64,000 nt of DNA from Enoplosus armatus. Lineage: Eukaryota; Chordata; Actinopteri; Centrarchiformes; Enoplosidae. The first letter of the stretch is position 1; each line of letters begins with the position of its first letter. Below are positions 10,449 through 24,000 of this stretch, piece after piece. The position numbers were made by a program, and so were the translations under genes. The notes beneath the pieces were generated by a model, which worked only from the letters and a program-made list of their open reading frames with translations, did no database searches and had not been told where the DNA came from. The stretch is from contig NC_092193.1 of assembly GCF_043641665.1 (NCBI RefSeq), positions 5,732,001-5,796,000 on the forward strand. The letters run 5' to 3'.

Positions 10449-12618
10449 CTGCAAAACACACACAGATATATGCACTGTATTAAGCCAAAATAATCACTGA
10501 AAACTGCAAACCTTTACAGCTCAGTGGTTACACCAAAGCACTACCTTTGCACCAGCTATAGGTTTGATTGGTTTCAACAGCCAGCCAAGCTAAAAATGAA
10601 ATCAACAGTACCTTGGGGTGTTTCAAACAAAAGCATTCAACAAAAGACCTGTGTTAAATATCGCTCGGGTCATTTCTCAGATCACACCAGAGGGGTATTG
10701 ATTTCTCCTGTCATTGTAGCTAAGCAACACCTTCTGTCCACAGGCAAAACTATGTCTTATCCCAGGTCTGTACAAATTACAGCCCTTCCACCTACATTTT
10801 AAAAAGGTGGAAGATCTTATACTGGCACAAGATAAAACAGAAACAATAAGGTCCAATCTTCCATCTAGCCTAAGAGACCAATCACACAGTCTCTTTCGAC
10901 ACTTCGCAAATGTCACAGCTTTGAGGCTCATCTGTATGTGCTTTGTAACTCAAGAGATAAAGGTGACTACAGCGCAGCAAGCATTTTAAGTAATGGAAAA
11001 GCCCCCAAAGCTGGAAAGCAGATGATTGACAAAAAGGTAGACTACCTACATTAAAACCAAAAATAATAGCAAACAAGCAATCATACAGAATGTGTGTATG
11101 TTTCAGTAAGGGAATATTTATTTCCTTCCTGCAGAGATTACTGCTTGTTCTGTCACACAAAGAATAAATATGGTTTAGTGGTTGACTGACACAGAAGATA
11201 CACTGTAATTCTTACACCCAATTCAGCAGAGATAACACTGCGGACATAGGTGTGTCATCACACACTGTAGGCTATTTATCTCTTTGTAACTGGTGTGTCA
11301 GAGGACTAACGGGCTGCAATCCCTCCACAACTTATCAGAACGTACAAAAATTGAAATGCTCTGACAACAAGAATCCTACACAAGGCTTACAGGCTTAAAG
11401 TGTGGACAACCATAGAGGCTTAGCACATGACGATTCACTTCCTGACACAATTTAAGGGACAACAAAGCCATCCCAAACTCGCTCTGTGTGTCGCCTGAGG
11501 TATCCCGCAGAAGAAGTACATCACTGTGCATCAGAACAGAAATCCTGGCTTACAGTGTCAAAATTAACACAATTCAAATGCTACCAGGCACTAATAGTCA
11601 ATCTTGGATATCTTATTCTATACTAAATAATCAATTTCACAGATAGTCTTCAGACACTAAAAATTCAAATGTAATCTGGGTCAGACAATCTATCATAAAC
11701 ACTATAATTTCACTCAAGACAGCTTTACTTTACATTTATTTCACTCACATCAAGGTTACTATTGAGGCAACAGACCTTGATTAACAGAGCTGGGTTAGTC
11801 ATCAACATATATAAATACATACATATATATAGCCATCTTATTCTGGTTTCTCTCAGTATTTTGATGCTGCACATAGCATAAAGGTCATAGAGTGAAGCGG
11901 TTACAAAGCAATGTATTTAAAAAGAAAAAGGAAAACGGGAAGGTGAGGGAAGACTAAAACCTTGATAGCAAAGTAGCTTTCATTTTACAAATAACACCTC
12001 AAATAATAGAGATTACGTTAACGTTGCTTTGGAAATTCATCGATGTGAAGAACAATAAAGAATACACAAACTAAGTTGCTCCATTTTCCAGACATTAACC
12101 AACAACAAAACAACTCATTTTAGTGGGCAGGTCTGCGACTGTAACCTTAATCATCTATAAATCTTAATCTAGGTATACAGTAATTAGTAATTATTAAACA
12201 TGCAGTTAATGAAAGCAGAGGGAAATTTTAAGGTTACATCGGGAGGATAAAGAAAACGGCCTGCCCTGGTTAGAACACGTGTATTCATCAAAATTCCCAA
12301 TCAACACACACTTACACACAGTCACACAACTGAACTGAAGTATCCTCTAGATGATAGCATCAAGTAATAAATCTAACAACAGACGACAATGAAGACAAGA
12401 CGTGGTAAAGGTCGTATTAAAGTGACATTCTGGGGAAGATGATCTCACTTGGTATTGCAGAAGATGAGACATAGTCATAAAGACATTATTGCATCAATTA
12501 GCATTGCGGACATGGAGCTCATTTACATGAATTCCAAGTACATCAATCCGTCGGCCGACCTCTGTCATAACTGATTTAAAAGCTCTCTGTTGCCTTTCTT
12601 CGGACAATCCCTCCCTCC

Positions 12619-12667
12619 CTGTGTTAGCACAGTGTGGGACACAGTGTGGGACACAGTGCTAACACAG
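12619..12667. repeat. Perfect 12-bp inverted repeat with repeated loop
   Basis: CTGTGTTAGCAC at 12619-12630 is the exact reverse complement of GTGCTAACACAG at 12656-12667. The 25-nt spacer is AGTGTGGGACAC twice plus A. The RNA of either strand could fold into a short hairpin. It is in zzz3 intron 1; no function is known. Confidence 0.75.
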
Positions 12668-13527
12668 CAACATCAAAGCCAGTGGCTTCCGGGGCTACAA
12701 ATACATTTTGATAATATTTCTTCAGGGAGCTAACATAATAGTCACCTGGAATAAGAAATACCACATGCACCTATTACTCACACTCCGCTAAAGACTCCAG
12801 CTGAGGAAGCTAATGTGATTTGTCCATGCATAAAATAAGAGCGAGAAAGAAAGAAACACACAAAGGGGGGAGCAGGGGGAAGGTTATTCAGACTGAGCAC
12901 TTACCCTCAGACACAAATCGACAAAACTAATTAAGCCTCCTCATCTGACCTGCTCTCAAAAACCAGAAAACTAATCACTACTTCAAAATGATTAGGGTTA
13001 CAGTTTAGATGAATAACTATAGGAAAATTTTGCTTACACTTCCTTGTCCCAATAATTAACACATTGCTGGCATAACTGGCAAGGCCTCAATTAATAATTA
13101 ATCAATACACGGCTAATGCTGCCTTCAGGTGCCTGTTGGAAATATCAGAATAAAAGTTTTGCGCCCATGGTACGATACAAAGCAAGTCGTAATTACTTTG
13201 AAAATCTGACTACCCTATCTAAGCTTAGGCTCCAACTAATGTAAAACACGCCTGACAGAGGTGCAATGACTGGAATGTCGTAAAATACAGTGCAAGTGGT
13301 TAGACAGTGTGAGGGATTGCTTGCTTTTTTCCAGTGCACACTGTTACCAAGTAAATACGCAAGAACTTTTTACATCTTTCTGAGAGCAAATAATTAATAA
13401 ACTCCTTAAATGACAGGGGTTTCCTTGGCTGTGGGATGTGTAGTGAATTAGCATCAAACCATAAGTTACAACATAGATTCCCCCAAAGTATACACGCTAC
13501 AAACATTTAAATAGATATACTTTAGGC

Positions 13528-13844
13528 CAGTGGTTCCATGCCTGGAAAAGATTATTCTGAGGGATAAAAAGAGTAAGTATTATTATTGAAATATTTCTGA
13601 TACACACTGCTGAATTTTTCAGACTTTTATTCAATTTTTGTTATTTCTCGTGAAGTACTGGATACTTTTAACTCGTCAGTAACTCAAGTGCTTCAAATTT
13701 AAAAATCTGATACTGCTAAACCAGTCTTTGGTTGAACTGCTTATAACTCATGTCAACGCTAAGGCTATAATGTCTGACGAGGGGTCGCAAGAAGACATTG
13801 CTTTGTTTTATGGGGTCAAAAGCCAAAAAGGTTGAGAACTGCTG
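13528..13844. mobile_element. Putative hAT-like MITE in zzz3 intron 1
   Basis: The left end reads CAGTGGTTCC and the right end reads GGTTGAGAACTGCTG, which are inverted copies of each other with mismatches. Flanking octamers CTTTAGGC (13520-13527) and CTTTACAC (13845-13852) agree at six of eight positions, as for an eroded target duplication. The internal text GGGGTCaaaAGCCAAAAAGG recurs near 8281 and 19970, so this is a repeat family in the window. Confidence 0.55.
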
Positions 13845-15763
13845 CTTTACACCACAGACCAGCATTTGATTTGTGTTCACTCTCTACTGTTGGTGGGTAT
13901 ATGGCAGTGGATAGTGCTCAGTTAGTGATCCAGAGAGAAATGTCATATTTTTGTGGGTATCTTTTGTGTCCTACATAAACAAGTAACCGTGATAACTTCT
14001 ACTGAATAAAACACAAGAGAGATTATACAATCCCTGTCCTTTCAAGGACCATCTCAGCACACCAGGTCCCTCACAGTAAATCCCTCAGGTACTAATTTAC
14101 CATTTTGCTGTAATAAGCTTTGAGCAACTTAATTACAGTCTTAACACAATACACTGCCATGTCTCGCCAATGATCCCGACATGGTAAAGACAGCTAATAA
14201 TAAATAGGAAAATAACAACTTATGCTCACATGCAGCTTGTTAACCATCCATTTAGAAAGTGTCAAAGCCTGTTATTAGTCAGTGCAACTACCTAGACAGG
14301 ACCCATGTGTGATTGTAATTCTCAATCAAACCACTTCCTGTTCTTCACTAAAGCGCGTGTTTGGTGGTGAAGTTATGTTAACACGTGGTAATTACACTAC
14401 TATTATCATGACAGACCTGGACTTGCAGATGGGTCATTTGCCATACTAAGCGAAACATTTGTTTCAATGAGATTTTAAGGCTGTAAACTCCAGCTGTACA
14501 TAAGTAAACACACACACCTCACAAGCTAAGTGTGAAGGCTATTGTTGGCAAACCAGCTAAGCTAACGTCCATAACTGAGTTTGGGATGAGAATTTTGCTT
14601 TATTACAAACAAACAAGCTCTGTGCTGTTTTACCGTCGTGTTGGACTTTTCATCTCTGTTGCTGACCTGTAGTTCAACACTTCCATGGGGCCTACTGGCA
14701 ACAAAAAATCCACGGAGTGGTGTTGGTATACATACCGATGAGAATCGCTCAAATCCCAACATCCCAGCTAATCAGCTGCCGCGAGCTCAATGTCGACAAA
14801 GTTGGAGGAACGAGGAGTCTGATAAACTAGCGGGACTAGACAACGTTGCAGCTGCACGTGCCGCCGGTTAAGTTAACACTAGTTTGTAGCAGGTGAACTC
14901 TAAAGTTCAGGATTAAAACTCCTACCACACGTTTAGGCAAAACAACCCAGTGGGTTCATGGAGCTGGCGAACCAGGTAGACGTTAGCATGGACCAACTTC
15001 CAAGCAAACGTTACTAAACCTAGCTTGCCGTTTAGCGGGCTAACCTTAGCAAACTAACTTACCGTTAGCTCTTGGGCTAAATATAAAACATTAACGCTTG
15101 AGACACCAAGGTGCAGACTGTTGCACCCTTGAAATTCAAATATTATCTTAAACGCTTCCCATGACACCCAACGGACAAGTACACTACAATCTAACAAAGC
15201 CAATTTTCTTTTTTTTTTCTTGTGAACGACTAGTTAGCCAAGTTGGCTAACGTTACCTTCGCTAGTTCTTCTCGGCTAGTTTTGCTGTTAACTGCATCGT
15301 GCAGAAAAGAATCGTGGCGATTTCAGATGTAGCCCCTCTAGTTGCGTTAGCTTACTGACATCGGGTACATGTTAGCTAAACTAGCTTGACAACTGATACG
15401 GACAAGTCAACCAATAATACATATACTGAAGGAGGGAATCGATACTAACATTATGTTTCGCCGAGGTTTACATTTCAACTGCTGCGCACAGACACAAGCA
15501 GCATGCTTAGCAACCAAGCGGTATAACGGCAGTTGGTAACCAGTTAGCAGCTACGGCTAGCCGCGGCAGCCTAATATTAGCTAGCCAAGCTAGCTGATTG
15601 TTCCGCGCATAACTTTGCCGATGTATTTGTGTACTTCCAACAATGCCGGTCATAGACATTTTTGGTGGACTAACGAATTCAGGTTTTGTCATTTGCTGTA
15701 CAACAAGCACCGAACAGGAGGTACACTTCTAAATAGCGTTTGTAGCTCAAGAATTACACATAC

Positions 15764-15835
15764 CTCACTTCCGTAAATTTGCTGCACGTTCGGCCGCAGC
15801 CATGTTTTCAATCCAGTCAACTAGTCGGGGTGTGT
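15764..15835 (-). promoter_or_regulatory. zzz3: zzz3 first (non-coding) exon and promoter, approximate
   Basis: A strong donor (GAG|GTATGT, exon end at 15764) lies 5.3 kb upstream of the zzz3 coding exon, in a locally CpG-richer stretch with an ETS-like ACTTCCG on the plus strand. I read it as the 5' UTR exon. It carries a 12-codon upstream ORF, ATG at 15803-15801, MAAAERAANLRK then TGA immediately before the donor. The transcription start is not defined by the sequence; the upper boundary is a guess. Confidence 0.55.
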
Positions 15836-16109
15836 GAGCCGATTCAACCGCGCTCGTCAAAATGCAACACTATACTGTACATTTTTGCCCCTGCCAAGAG
15901 TGCAATCGGTCACACAATCTCCGGGTCACCTCGCTTAATTGATGAGTATTTAGTGACACTTTGTCATGATGGGCAATACACGGCATAGTTGACTTTTTTT
16001 TTCCTAATTTGTCCCTTGTTTCTCATCTAACAACCACTCTACCTAACAGAAATCAGATAAGGGTGACGAAATTAAGGTGACCACAACGTTCAACATGTTT
16101 TCATCAAGT

Positions 16110-17145
16110 TTTAATAGTGTCAGCCAGCCAAACTCAGGATGGATCTTACTCATGTGACATCCATATGCAAAAACTTACAGTACAGCATTCTGTTTACCCC
16201 CTATCAGCCAACACATTAAGCAACACCATGCCCATACACAAAAATAATGCCTTTAATTAATTAGATTGCTGCTGATGATTACATACTGCAATATGCTTTC
16301 TGTAGCTGTACAATTTAGAGAAGATAGATCCAGATTGTGATTTGCGTGCACATTTTATGAGCAGCTTTGCATTTACATGCAGTTACATGTGATGTTAAAC
16401 TGGGATTGAGTGTTAAAGCATGCATTCTTAACAGACTCTGCCTGCCACATATTTTCTACAAAAAATCTATTAACATCATATTAAATCACTCCCTTCTGTG
16501 ATAAATAACCAAGTGCTGTATCTTGACCAACATACTATCAGTACAGGTACATTCAAATGCAAACCAGATATTTGCGTGATCATGCCAATTTGTTCGTCTA
16601 CAGAACAGTGCAAAACACAAAATTCATTCCTGAGACTACTCAGTAATTAGTCCCTTCATAACCTTATACTTTTCATCACTTTGAGTGTCACATTTTGCTC
16701 TCCTTACCATTCATTGGACAATATTCTCTTACAACAGGAAAAATGTGTGATATATCTACAGCAAGATGTATTGTGATTCATCAATATCAGCAACACATGA
16801 CACATGGACATACAGTATGTGCTCATTTGGTCAAGAAAAAAAAAAAGAAATATGGCATTCAGTGGAAGTTTTTAGCTGCACATAATTTAAATGCTCGGTT
16901 CTGAAAACAACCTGACACATGAATACTACAGTGCTAATAGAAATTTAAGAGCTCTTTATACATATTTGTACAACATGACAAACCTTTTTCCGACATGTTA
17001 ATTCCCTCTGTCAGCTGTCAAAGGCTGTCATGTAGCAGTAAAGATGAGGTCCTTTGCTTGAATGCTTTTGAAATAAAAGTCAAGTGCAAAATAAAAGGCT
17101 TTTCATTTCTTAAATGTTTTCCGTTGTTTTCTGCAGAGTGCTTGA
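16110..17145 (-). terminator. usp33: usp33 3' UTR and candidate poly(A) signal
   Basis: Sequence below the usp33 stop is AT-rich and non-coding. The clearest minus-strand signal is ATTAAA at 16115-16110; there is no AATAAA on the minus strand in this stretch that I can find. If used, usp33 ends only about 0.3 kb from the zzz3 first exon. A plus-strand poly-A run at 16838-16848 is a poly-U tract in the transcript. Confidence 0.4.
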
Positions 17146-18868
17146 TTAAACAGAGCGCGTCTCCACCTCGATCTTCTCCTCCGACTGCGACGGTTCTGCT
17201 TCCTGGTGGCTGATGTTTGGCCGAACCGTCACAAGTGGACCGCCGCCGTAGATTGAGTGGAGGAAGTTCCACGTCTCTTCAGAAATCTGCCCCGAGTCAG
17301 CTCCTGCAGGGTTAGTGCAAACACACACACTTAAATATCACTAATATCTGCATAGCTCAAGATACTACTACAGTCCACAGAGGTTCGGCAAGAGCTTTAT
17401 TTATCTAACCTTATTTAATCAGTTTACATTTTTTCTACTTTACTTATTTTACGCTTCTTAATATACCTGAACAAAGATTCAAAACAACATCTTTCAACGG
17501 CATAAAAGTAGAGCAATACTAATTCAATGACAATAATAACAATAAAAGTTAGTACCTTGTCTGAGTGTTAAATGGCCATTCTTGTTTACTGTAATCTTGG
17601 AATTATCAATGGCTCCCGGCGGATCTTAAAGAGGAAGAAAGACAATTAGGTGTCATCATTATATACAGCAGTAATGTCTGTTTTTCAGAGATATATTCTC
17701 AATCCTAATTGTTTCAAAGAGCAACAATGTTAAAATGTCAAATGTTTTTGTCACACCATGAAAAGCAATTTCTGCTCCCCACTTGCTACAGAGAGAAAAC
17801 AAATATTAGAGGAGCAGAAGTCAGAGAAAAAAAGACATTTGCAGCCGTGCCAGATGTAAGCTGTTATAAATAGATATGACAATACAAAGCAAGGGAAGCA
17901 AAAAAGAAATGAGAACGAGTGCAAGAAACTGAAATATATTTTGACACTTCATTTTGCTGTAGCAGGAGGGAAACTTGACTCGAGGGACTAAAGCAAACTC
18001 TTTGAAGATAAATCAAGAGAAGAAATGGGACTTCACAGTTACACACATGAGCAGCTTTTGGTAACAAGAGAATTGGGATGTCCCATATAAAACAATGTAT
18101 TTGCCTATCCATATAAATGTATAGACCTATCATAGGCCATTTGTTTTTCGAGGAGAAATGTACATCAAAATCACAACAGCTTTTCCATCACCAGTGGGAA
18201 ACATTGACATATCACTACCTTGTATAATATATGTATAAGTAACTCTATATATTCTTTTTATTTATTCTATTCTAATTTTAAATATTAATTTCTATACATG
18301 TTCAGTGAGTGTAGTGAGAAAGGGACTATATCTTTCATTTAATCGTGTTGTAAAATAAATAAATGCAGCATGAACTTTGAACTACAGCCTTTTAATCAGA
18401 CATTTAAACAGGACTGGGGGTGGAAAGGCAAGACTTCTGTCCAATTACCATTGTCTTTTCCTTTGACAAAGCCCTCCCACTCACGAAACCACTGCATGCT
18501 GATGCAGTATATGACCACTGGAGACTCCTCCTCCTGGAACGCCTTGTTCAGCTACAGAGCAGAGGGAAGAGGGAGAGAGGAAATGGGGGAGGAGTGAGCA
18601 GTAGAGATAGGGGATGGGGAGGAGAAATGGGAGAGGAGAAGACGGGGGGGGGGGAGAAAAAAATTAAGTGAGGATGAAAGGATTGAGAGGAGAGGAGATG
18701 GAAAACCTAATCAATTCTCTCTGGTAGTTATTCCAATTAGAAGACAGTCTTAGCACCACACTGCACCAATTTCATCTTTCTTGGAAATGACACAATCCCT
18801 GTTCCCGTTGTTAGCTTACTGAAGCTCTTTCTTTCACACACACTCACACACTCTCTCACACACACACA

Positions 18869-18932
<64 letters not shown>

Positions 18933-21074
18933 CTATATCTCCTTCTGAGCAGCCATTGTGTGAGTGTTCAGACTGAGCAGACAATAACTGCTGCATCTGT
19001 CCCAAAGCATTAATGATAAGGCTTTCATCGGGCTCACACCTCTCATCTCCTGCCGGGCTGAAGAGCACCAACACATGCAGCCTATCAACTGGTTCAATAG
19101 ACAGGAGAATAGGCCTATACACACCCATGAGTACTGGCTGCACAGAGGCTCACTGACACACAATGCATTATCACTCACACCAATTTTTACTGTATCTGGC
19201 TAAAGCTCTATCTTCCTTGCAGCTCATGTAGTCTTGCTGGTGAACATATGGTTGAAAAGGCTTACCCTGACAAACATGTCCAGCTCTGACTTGCGTCGTT
19301 TCTCCAGTTTTTCTATCTCAATCTGGCACGTGTGGCAAACATACAGGTGGTTGACAGCTGGTCCCCCTCCATACCTGCAGGGAGCAGTCCACATTAACAT
19401 TAACAGATGAAATCAACTCTACAAAAGGAAATGATACTGTGAGTGCATTCAGTAACGGGAGATCTGAAAATGTATACAGTCTCACAGTTGGCCTGTCTAC
19501 TGTATGTACCTGCTGTAAAGGTGATCCCACACGTTCTGTGGCAGCATGACTACCAGGTCATCGATGAATGTTGCTTTGTTGGGTGGCACACCTGATGAAA
19601 CACATTGAAACATCCATCAGACATTAACAGTGTAACATTTTAAGGCTAATGGCTGTGCGTAGAGACATCACACATAATGTAGGTTTGTTAAGGATCATTG
19701 TTGGAAACATTGTGACTAGTATGTTGTATGTTGAATAGGCCAAGAAGCTTGCACAAATATGCACAAAAACGCTGAAGTCAGTATTAACCCCCCCCCCCCC
19801 CCAAGTTTGGTCCCAAAATAAATCTGAGGGGTATGTTTTCTTGTGAAACATTTTGGATGGTTTCACCTCTTCGAGTCTTTAAAAATTCTTCCAATGAAAC
19901 AATCCAATAAGAAACAACCACTCACAGCCAAAATCTGTGACTGGGAATCAGAATCCCATTTTAAGGGTTCACAAGCCAAAAAGATTGGGAATCACTACGT
20001 TGGTGAGCGGTAAAATTAGCAAGGGTCAAATTGTCATCTTGACCTGGAATTGCCAAATGAGTATGAAATGAGGAATGGCATCCTCTCCCCAGACCTAACC
20101 TTTACAGTAATCCCACCTGAAACACTAATTTTACAATGTGATTTGTGTTTTGACCCTTTTTGTGTGTCAGGATAAGATAATGAACTGAATAATGAAAGGT
20201 GACGCTTGAAAGCTAAATAGATCTATAATGACAATTATCTGTAGCCATTCAGTGTAGTGGGATCTTTATATTCAAATCATTTAAAATGTATTCTCAAACA
20301 TGCTTAGGAAGGAAAGTGAAAATAAACTGTGACACTTTCAGATTTACTTTGAAAATAAAACAACTGGTCCTGCAACACAATGTACTTAGTTCTTATGTAC
20401 CTGACTAGCCAGTTATTATGTGCTGGTAGCTGCAAAGGAGGAGGAAACAAACTGTAGGTGCTTATTTCCAGAGTGAAGCACTTTCTCTGCTGCCATTATA
20501 TTCTAACAGAATTATCATAAACGTTCATGTTTTTCCTACTTCATTTTCAAATCCATCATTTCCAGCTCTCTGAACAGAGTGCTGAAAAGAAAGGAGCTTG
20601 ATTGGCACAAACCCCTTTCGAATCCTTCCCTCTTCTCTACTAAAATGAGAAAGAAGGATCATCTGCACAAAGGGAAGTAAAACCCCCTTTTGAAGTCTGC
20701 TATGTTGTGAAGGGAATACTCTGCAGTCTTTGTCAAATTCAAACATCCATGGCAAGGATGAAAGCAAAAGCTATGTTAGGAGAGGCTAGAGCAGAATTTT
20801 TTCCGCTAAATTCTTGTGCACAGGGGCAAGAAAAAAGGATTCCTGTTCAGGGACAGTTTGACCTCTGAGTGGTTGCAGCATGACGACGACGCTGTCATAC
20901 GCACCTCCATGCGAACACAGGAAGTCGTCGTTAGAAATGGGCCCCGGCTCTGCAAAGGTCTTGAACTTGTTAAACCACTGGCGGGAGATGTAGAACTGCA
21001 GAAGGCTGGGCTCCATCATGTTGAATAAACCTGACACCCTCCTACGTTCTTTCAGTGCGTCCTCGTTGCTCTTT
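17146..21074 (-). CDS. usp33: usp33 coding exons 18-23: tandem DUSP domains and C-terminus
   Basis: Exons are 20905-21074, 19510-19591, 19266-19374, 18449-18551, 17556-17624 and 17146-17303. DUSP1 contains [20 protein letters not shown] and [21 protein letters not shown]2 contains [20 protein letters not shown] and [24 protein letters not shown] domains are usually substrate-binding or regulatory. The stop TAA is at 17148-17146 after VETRSV. The first DUSP exon ends in CATGGAG|GTGCGT, and the frame continues cleanly at 19591. Confidence 0.93.
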
Positions 21075-24000
21075 CTGTGACAGTAACAGACCACAGATTA
21101 ATCCCGACTGCAACCGAGTAATCAAAAGTAGGATGTAAGTTATGAATATCAAAGCAGCACAGTGAATCTTAAAATGTTGCAGGGATGAATGGGTTCCTGT
21201 TTACAACTATTGAAGTCTTGTGTGTTGGCTTACTTATAGAAGAGCACATAAGCCTCAGCATTCTGGACACAGGATTCAGACACCTCGGTCACACTTTGGT
21301 CATCAAATTCATACCACAGATTGTTCACATCATTCCTGCAGTACGCTATGTAGTGGCCACCTGGGATCAGACAGGGGAAAGCATTAGAGCAGCATTCATA
21401 AACCTAACAAGTACATGTGATTTTATTTGTGCAGGCTAATGAATGCAGGACACTCCTCTTTGTGCCAACTGACGGCAGATGCCTCAGTCTGAGCAGAAAG
21501 AGGAGGGACTCTGCCCACTCACTGCTGGCGGTGCCGTGGTGACAGATGACTGACAGCAGGTCATAGTTGGAGGTCTGGGCGGAGCTGTCTTTAGCCAGAA
21601 AAGGCTGCAGGTCCAGGCCTTCGAGCGGGAAGGAGACGTGGGTGCTTATCTTGGTGGAGAACATCAGTTCGTGTCTGAAGCGCTTCAAGTGGATACAAAG
21701 GATCTGGAGCAGAGGAACGCACAAAGTTTTACTTTAGAAACACGCTGTGTGAAGACATTAGGGAAAAAGATGTTGTTTTTTTCATGATATGAAGTACTTG
21801 AGTTGTCTGCATACCTCTGGCAAACATTGCATTTTACAAAATTTGACTCCGTTTCGTAATCTAAGAAGAAAAGAAGAAGACAGGCAATCATTACAGTCCC
21901 AGACATTTAGTTTTTCTGTTTCTGTTCAAGTGAAACAAATTAGCAGTCCAGTATTCAGCAAAGTCACTCAGAATTAGGCACTCACTTCTTGCATTTTTCA
22001 CAGCTGTACATGTTGTCTCCTAGAAAACAACAAACACAGTTACTGAGACATCAATCTTAATGTTTGTGCTGGTAGAACAAATTTACGCCCACTTGCTTAC
22101 CCTTTAGTTCATCTCTGGCAAAGAAAGCTGCAAGGCAATCTTGTAGCGTAACGACTGGACCCCAGAACCAACTAAGAATAGAAAAAATAGAAGAAGGGTG
22201 GATTTTTAGAACAAAATTTTTAGAGCAAAGTATAGAGTTACTAATGCTCCATGTGAACAATGTAAATAACTACAGTGTGTATATTATTAACATACCTCTT
22301 GATGTATTCCATAACAAATGAAATCCAGCCCTGCGGTGCATAAGCTTCCCCACAGGAGCCGGCTTTAACCAGGGAAGTCTGGTGGGTGGATGAGTGGAGC
22401 TTGGCCAGGTCTTCCTTCCCTGGGATGGGCAACGAGATATCCTGGAAGTTCTCCAGAGTCACAGACACCTGACAGCAACAGGACACACAGACAGTAAGCT
22501 TCATCTTCATTTCAGTCCTTTTTTTAAACATGGTTTTATCAAGAAATGTCAATTTGTAGCAGATATTATTCTCATTACAGCACAAATATCACAATATGTG
22601 ACATGACAGTGGATGTACAACTGCATCAACAGCGTACAGGAACATTAGAGCTAAGCACCAAAGTGGATCTTTCCATAACATTGCATTTTTAGGACCTTGA
22701 AATAACTTATGAAACAATGTCATGTTCTCTAGCGCTCCCGTTACTGTCTGTAGCACCCTCCCCGCAACACTGTTACCTCAATAAAGAACAAAAACAATTG
22801 TAGTCCACACTAACCCGATCACAGGTGAGGCACTGAACTGAGCTGACAATGGTCCCATCGAACACATCTGAGATGACACTGCGGTATTTCTTCTGACGCT
22901 TGTGCTTTGGTGGGGAGAATGTGGTCACTGCTGTGGGAAGAGAGAGAGAGAAATGTGAGAATAGTGCTTTACAGTATGGCAGCAAAGATAGACACAGTAT
23001 GTAACTACCTCACCAAAACCAGATTTTTAAAGCTTTGAATGTAGATATGACTGCCTGTGATTACGCAGAAGTACCTTTCTTGTGTGCAGGGTTTAGGCTG
23101 GGCCAGCCTGAGGCTGCTTTGGGCGGGCTGCTGGACATTTTGGGAATGTGTCCCTCCATCAGGACTGGACTCTGTGGTCTTGTGGTGTTAGACATTTGGA
23201 TGTCTGGAAAGGAATCTGGTTGAGAGCGGGCCAAATATTAGAGAGTTTCAATACCCTACATTTGATGCTGAATATGTAATCAAGTTTGTGGAAAAATAAA
23301 TCATCTCTTCTCTTCTTCTCTATAATTACCTGATGTTCTGCCTTGAACCTTGATGGCCCCCTGGCTGCTGATAATTGGCATGGTTTCAGTGGTGGTGTCA
23401 ACATCTTTGTCCATGTCCACTCCAGTGCTTCCACCCATAACACCATTAACTCCGGAGCGGTAAAAGTCATTAATCATGTTCTTCTCCTTCTGCCACTCCC
23501 TGTTGGCCTGGATCTCATCTTGCTCAGGAATCAGCATCTCAGCCTCGTTGGTGACGTCCATCAGCACGTTCCCGCCCTGTACCTCATTATCAGCACGCTC
23601 GCTGCTGCCGCAGGACTCGCATGACTGGAAGTCATTGTCTGACTGACTGCGGTTGTCCTCCTCAGGGCCGTCGTCCACGGTGATGCCGTTGGACTGGTCG
23701 TAGGGCTCTGGCAGCGGCTCCTTCAGCTCCTCGTGAAGTTGATCCATCAAGCAGCGCAGAAACTCCTGGGAGTCCTGGAGGTAGAGTGGGGATAATCACA
23801 AGACATGTTATTTGAGGCAGCAAATTAGTTCTAGCTGGGAAAATTTTGCAGTTTTTGCAGCTATTTTGGACACAGTTGTCTGTGAAAAAATAGTTAATTT
23901 CCTCTCCCTGAAAAGAACATTGAAATGTAACACAGCACTAATTCTTCCTAAATATAATCGAGCTTGACAGACACAGCAAAGCTTTCCCAAAGCTAATTTT

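Larger units (their letters stand above)
10449..15763 (-). other. zzz3: zzz3 intron 1 (5.3 kb)
   Basis: The intron separates the non-coding exon from the coding start exon. Apart from the MITE at 13528-13844 and the inverted repeat at 12619-12667 I see AT-rich single-copy sequence. The last kilobase before the promoter (about 14.5-15.7 kb) is rich in GCTAGC/GTTAGC-like words common near fish promoters. No convincing exon or RNA gene was found. Confidence 0.6.

Noticed and set aside
9827..10483. 218-codon plus-strand ORF rich in SCFDSCL repeats, and a Ser/Arg-rich minus-frame ORF (9909-10361)
   Set aside because: Both are shadow frames of the zzz3 KQES minisatellite; the conserved flanks are coding only in the zzz3 frame.
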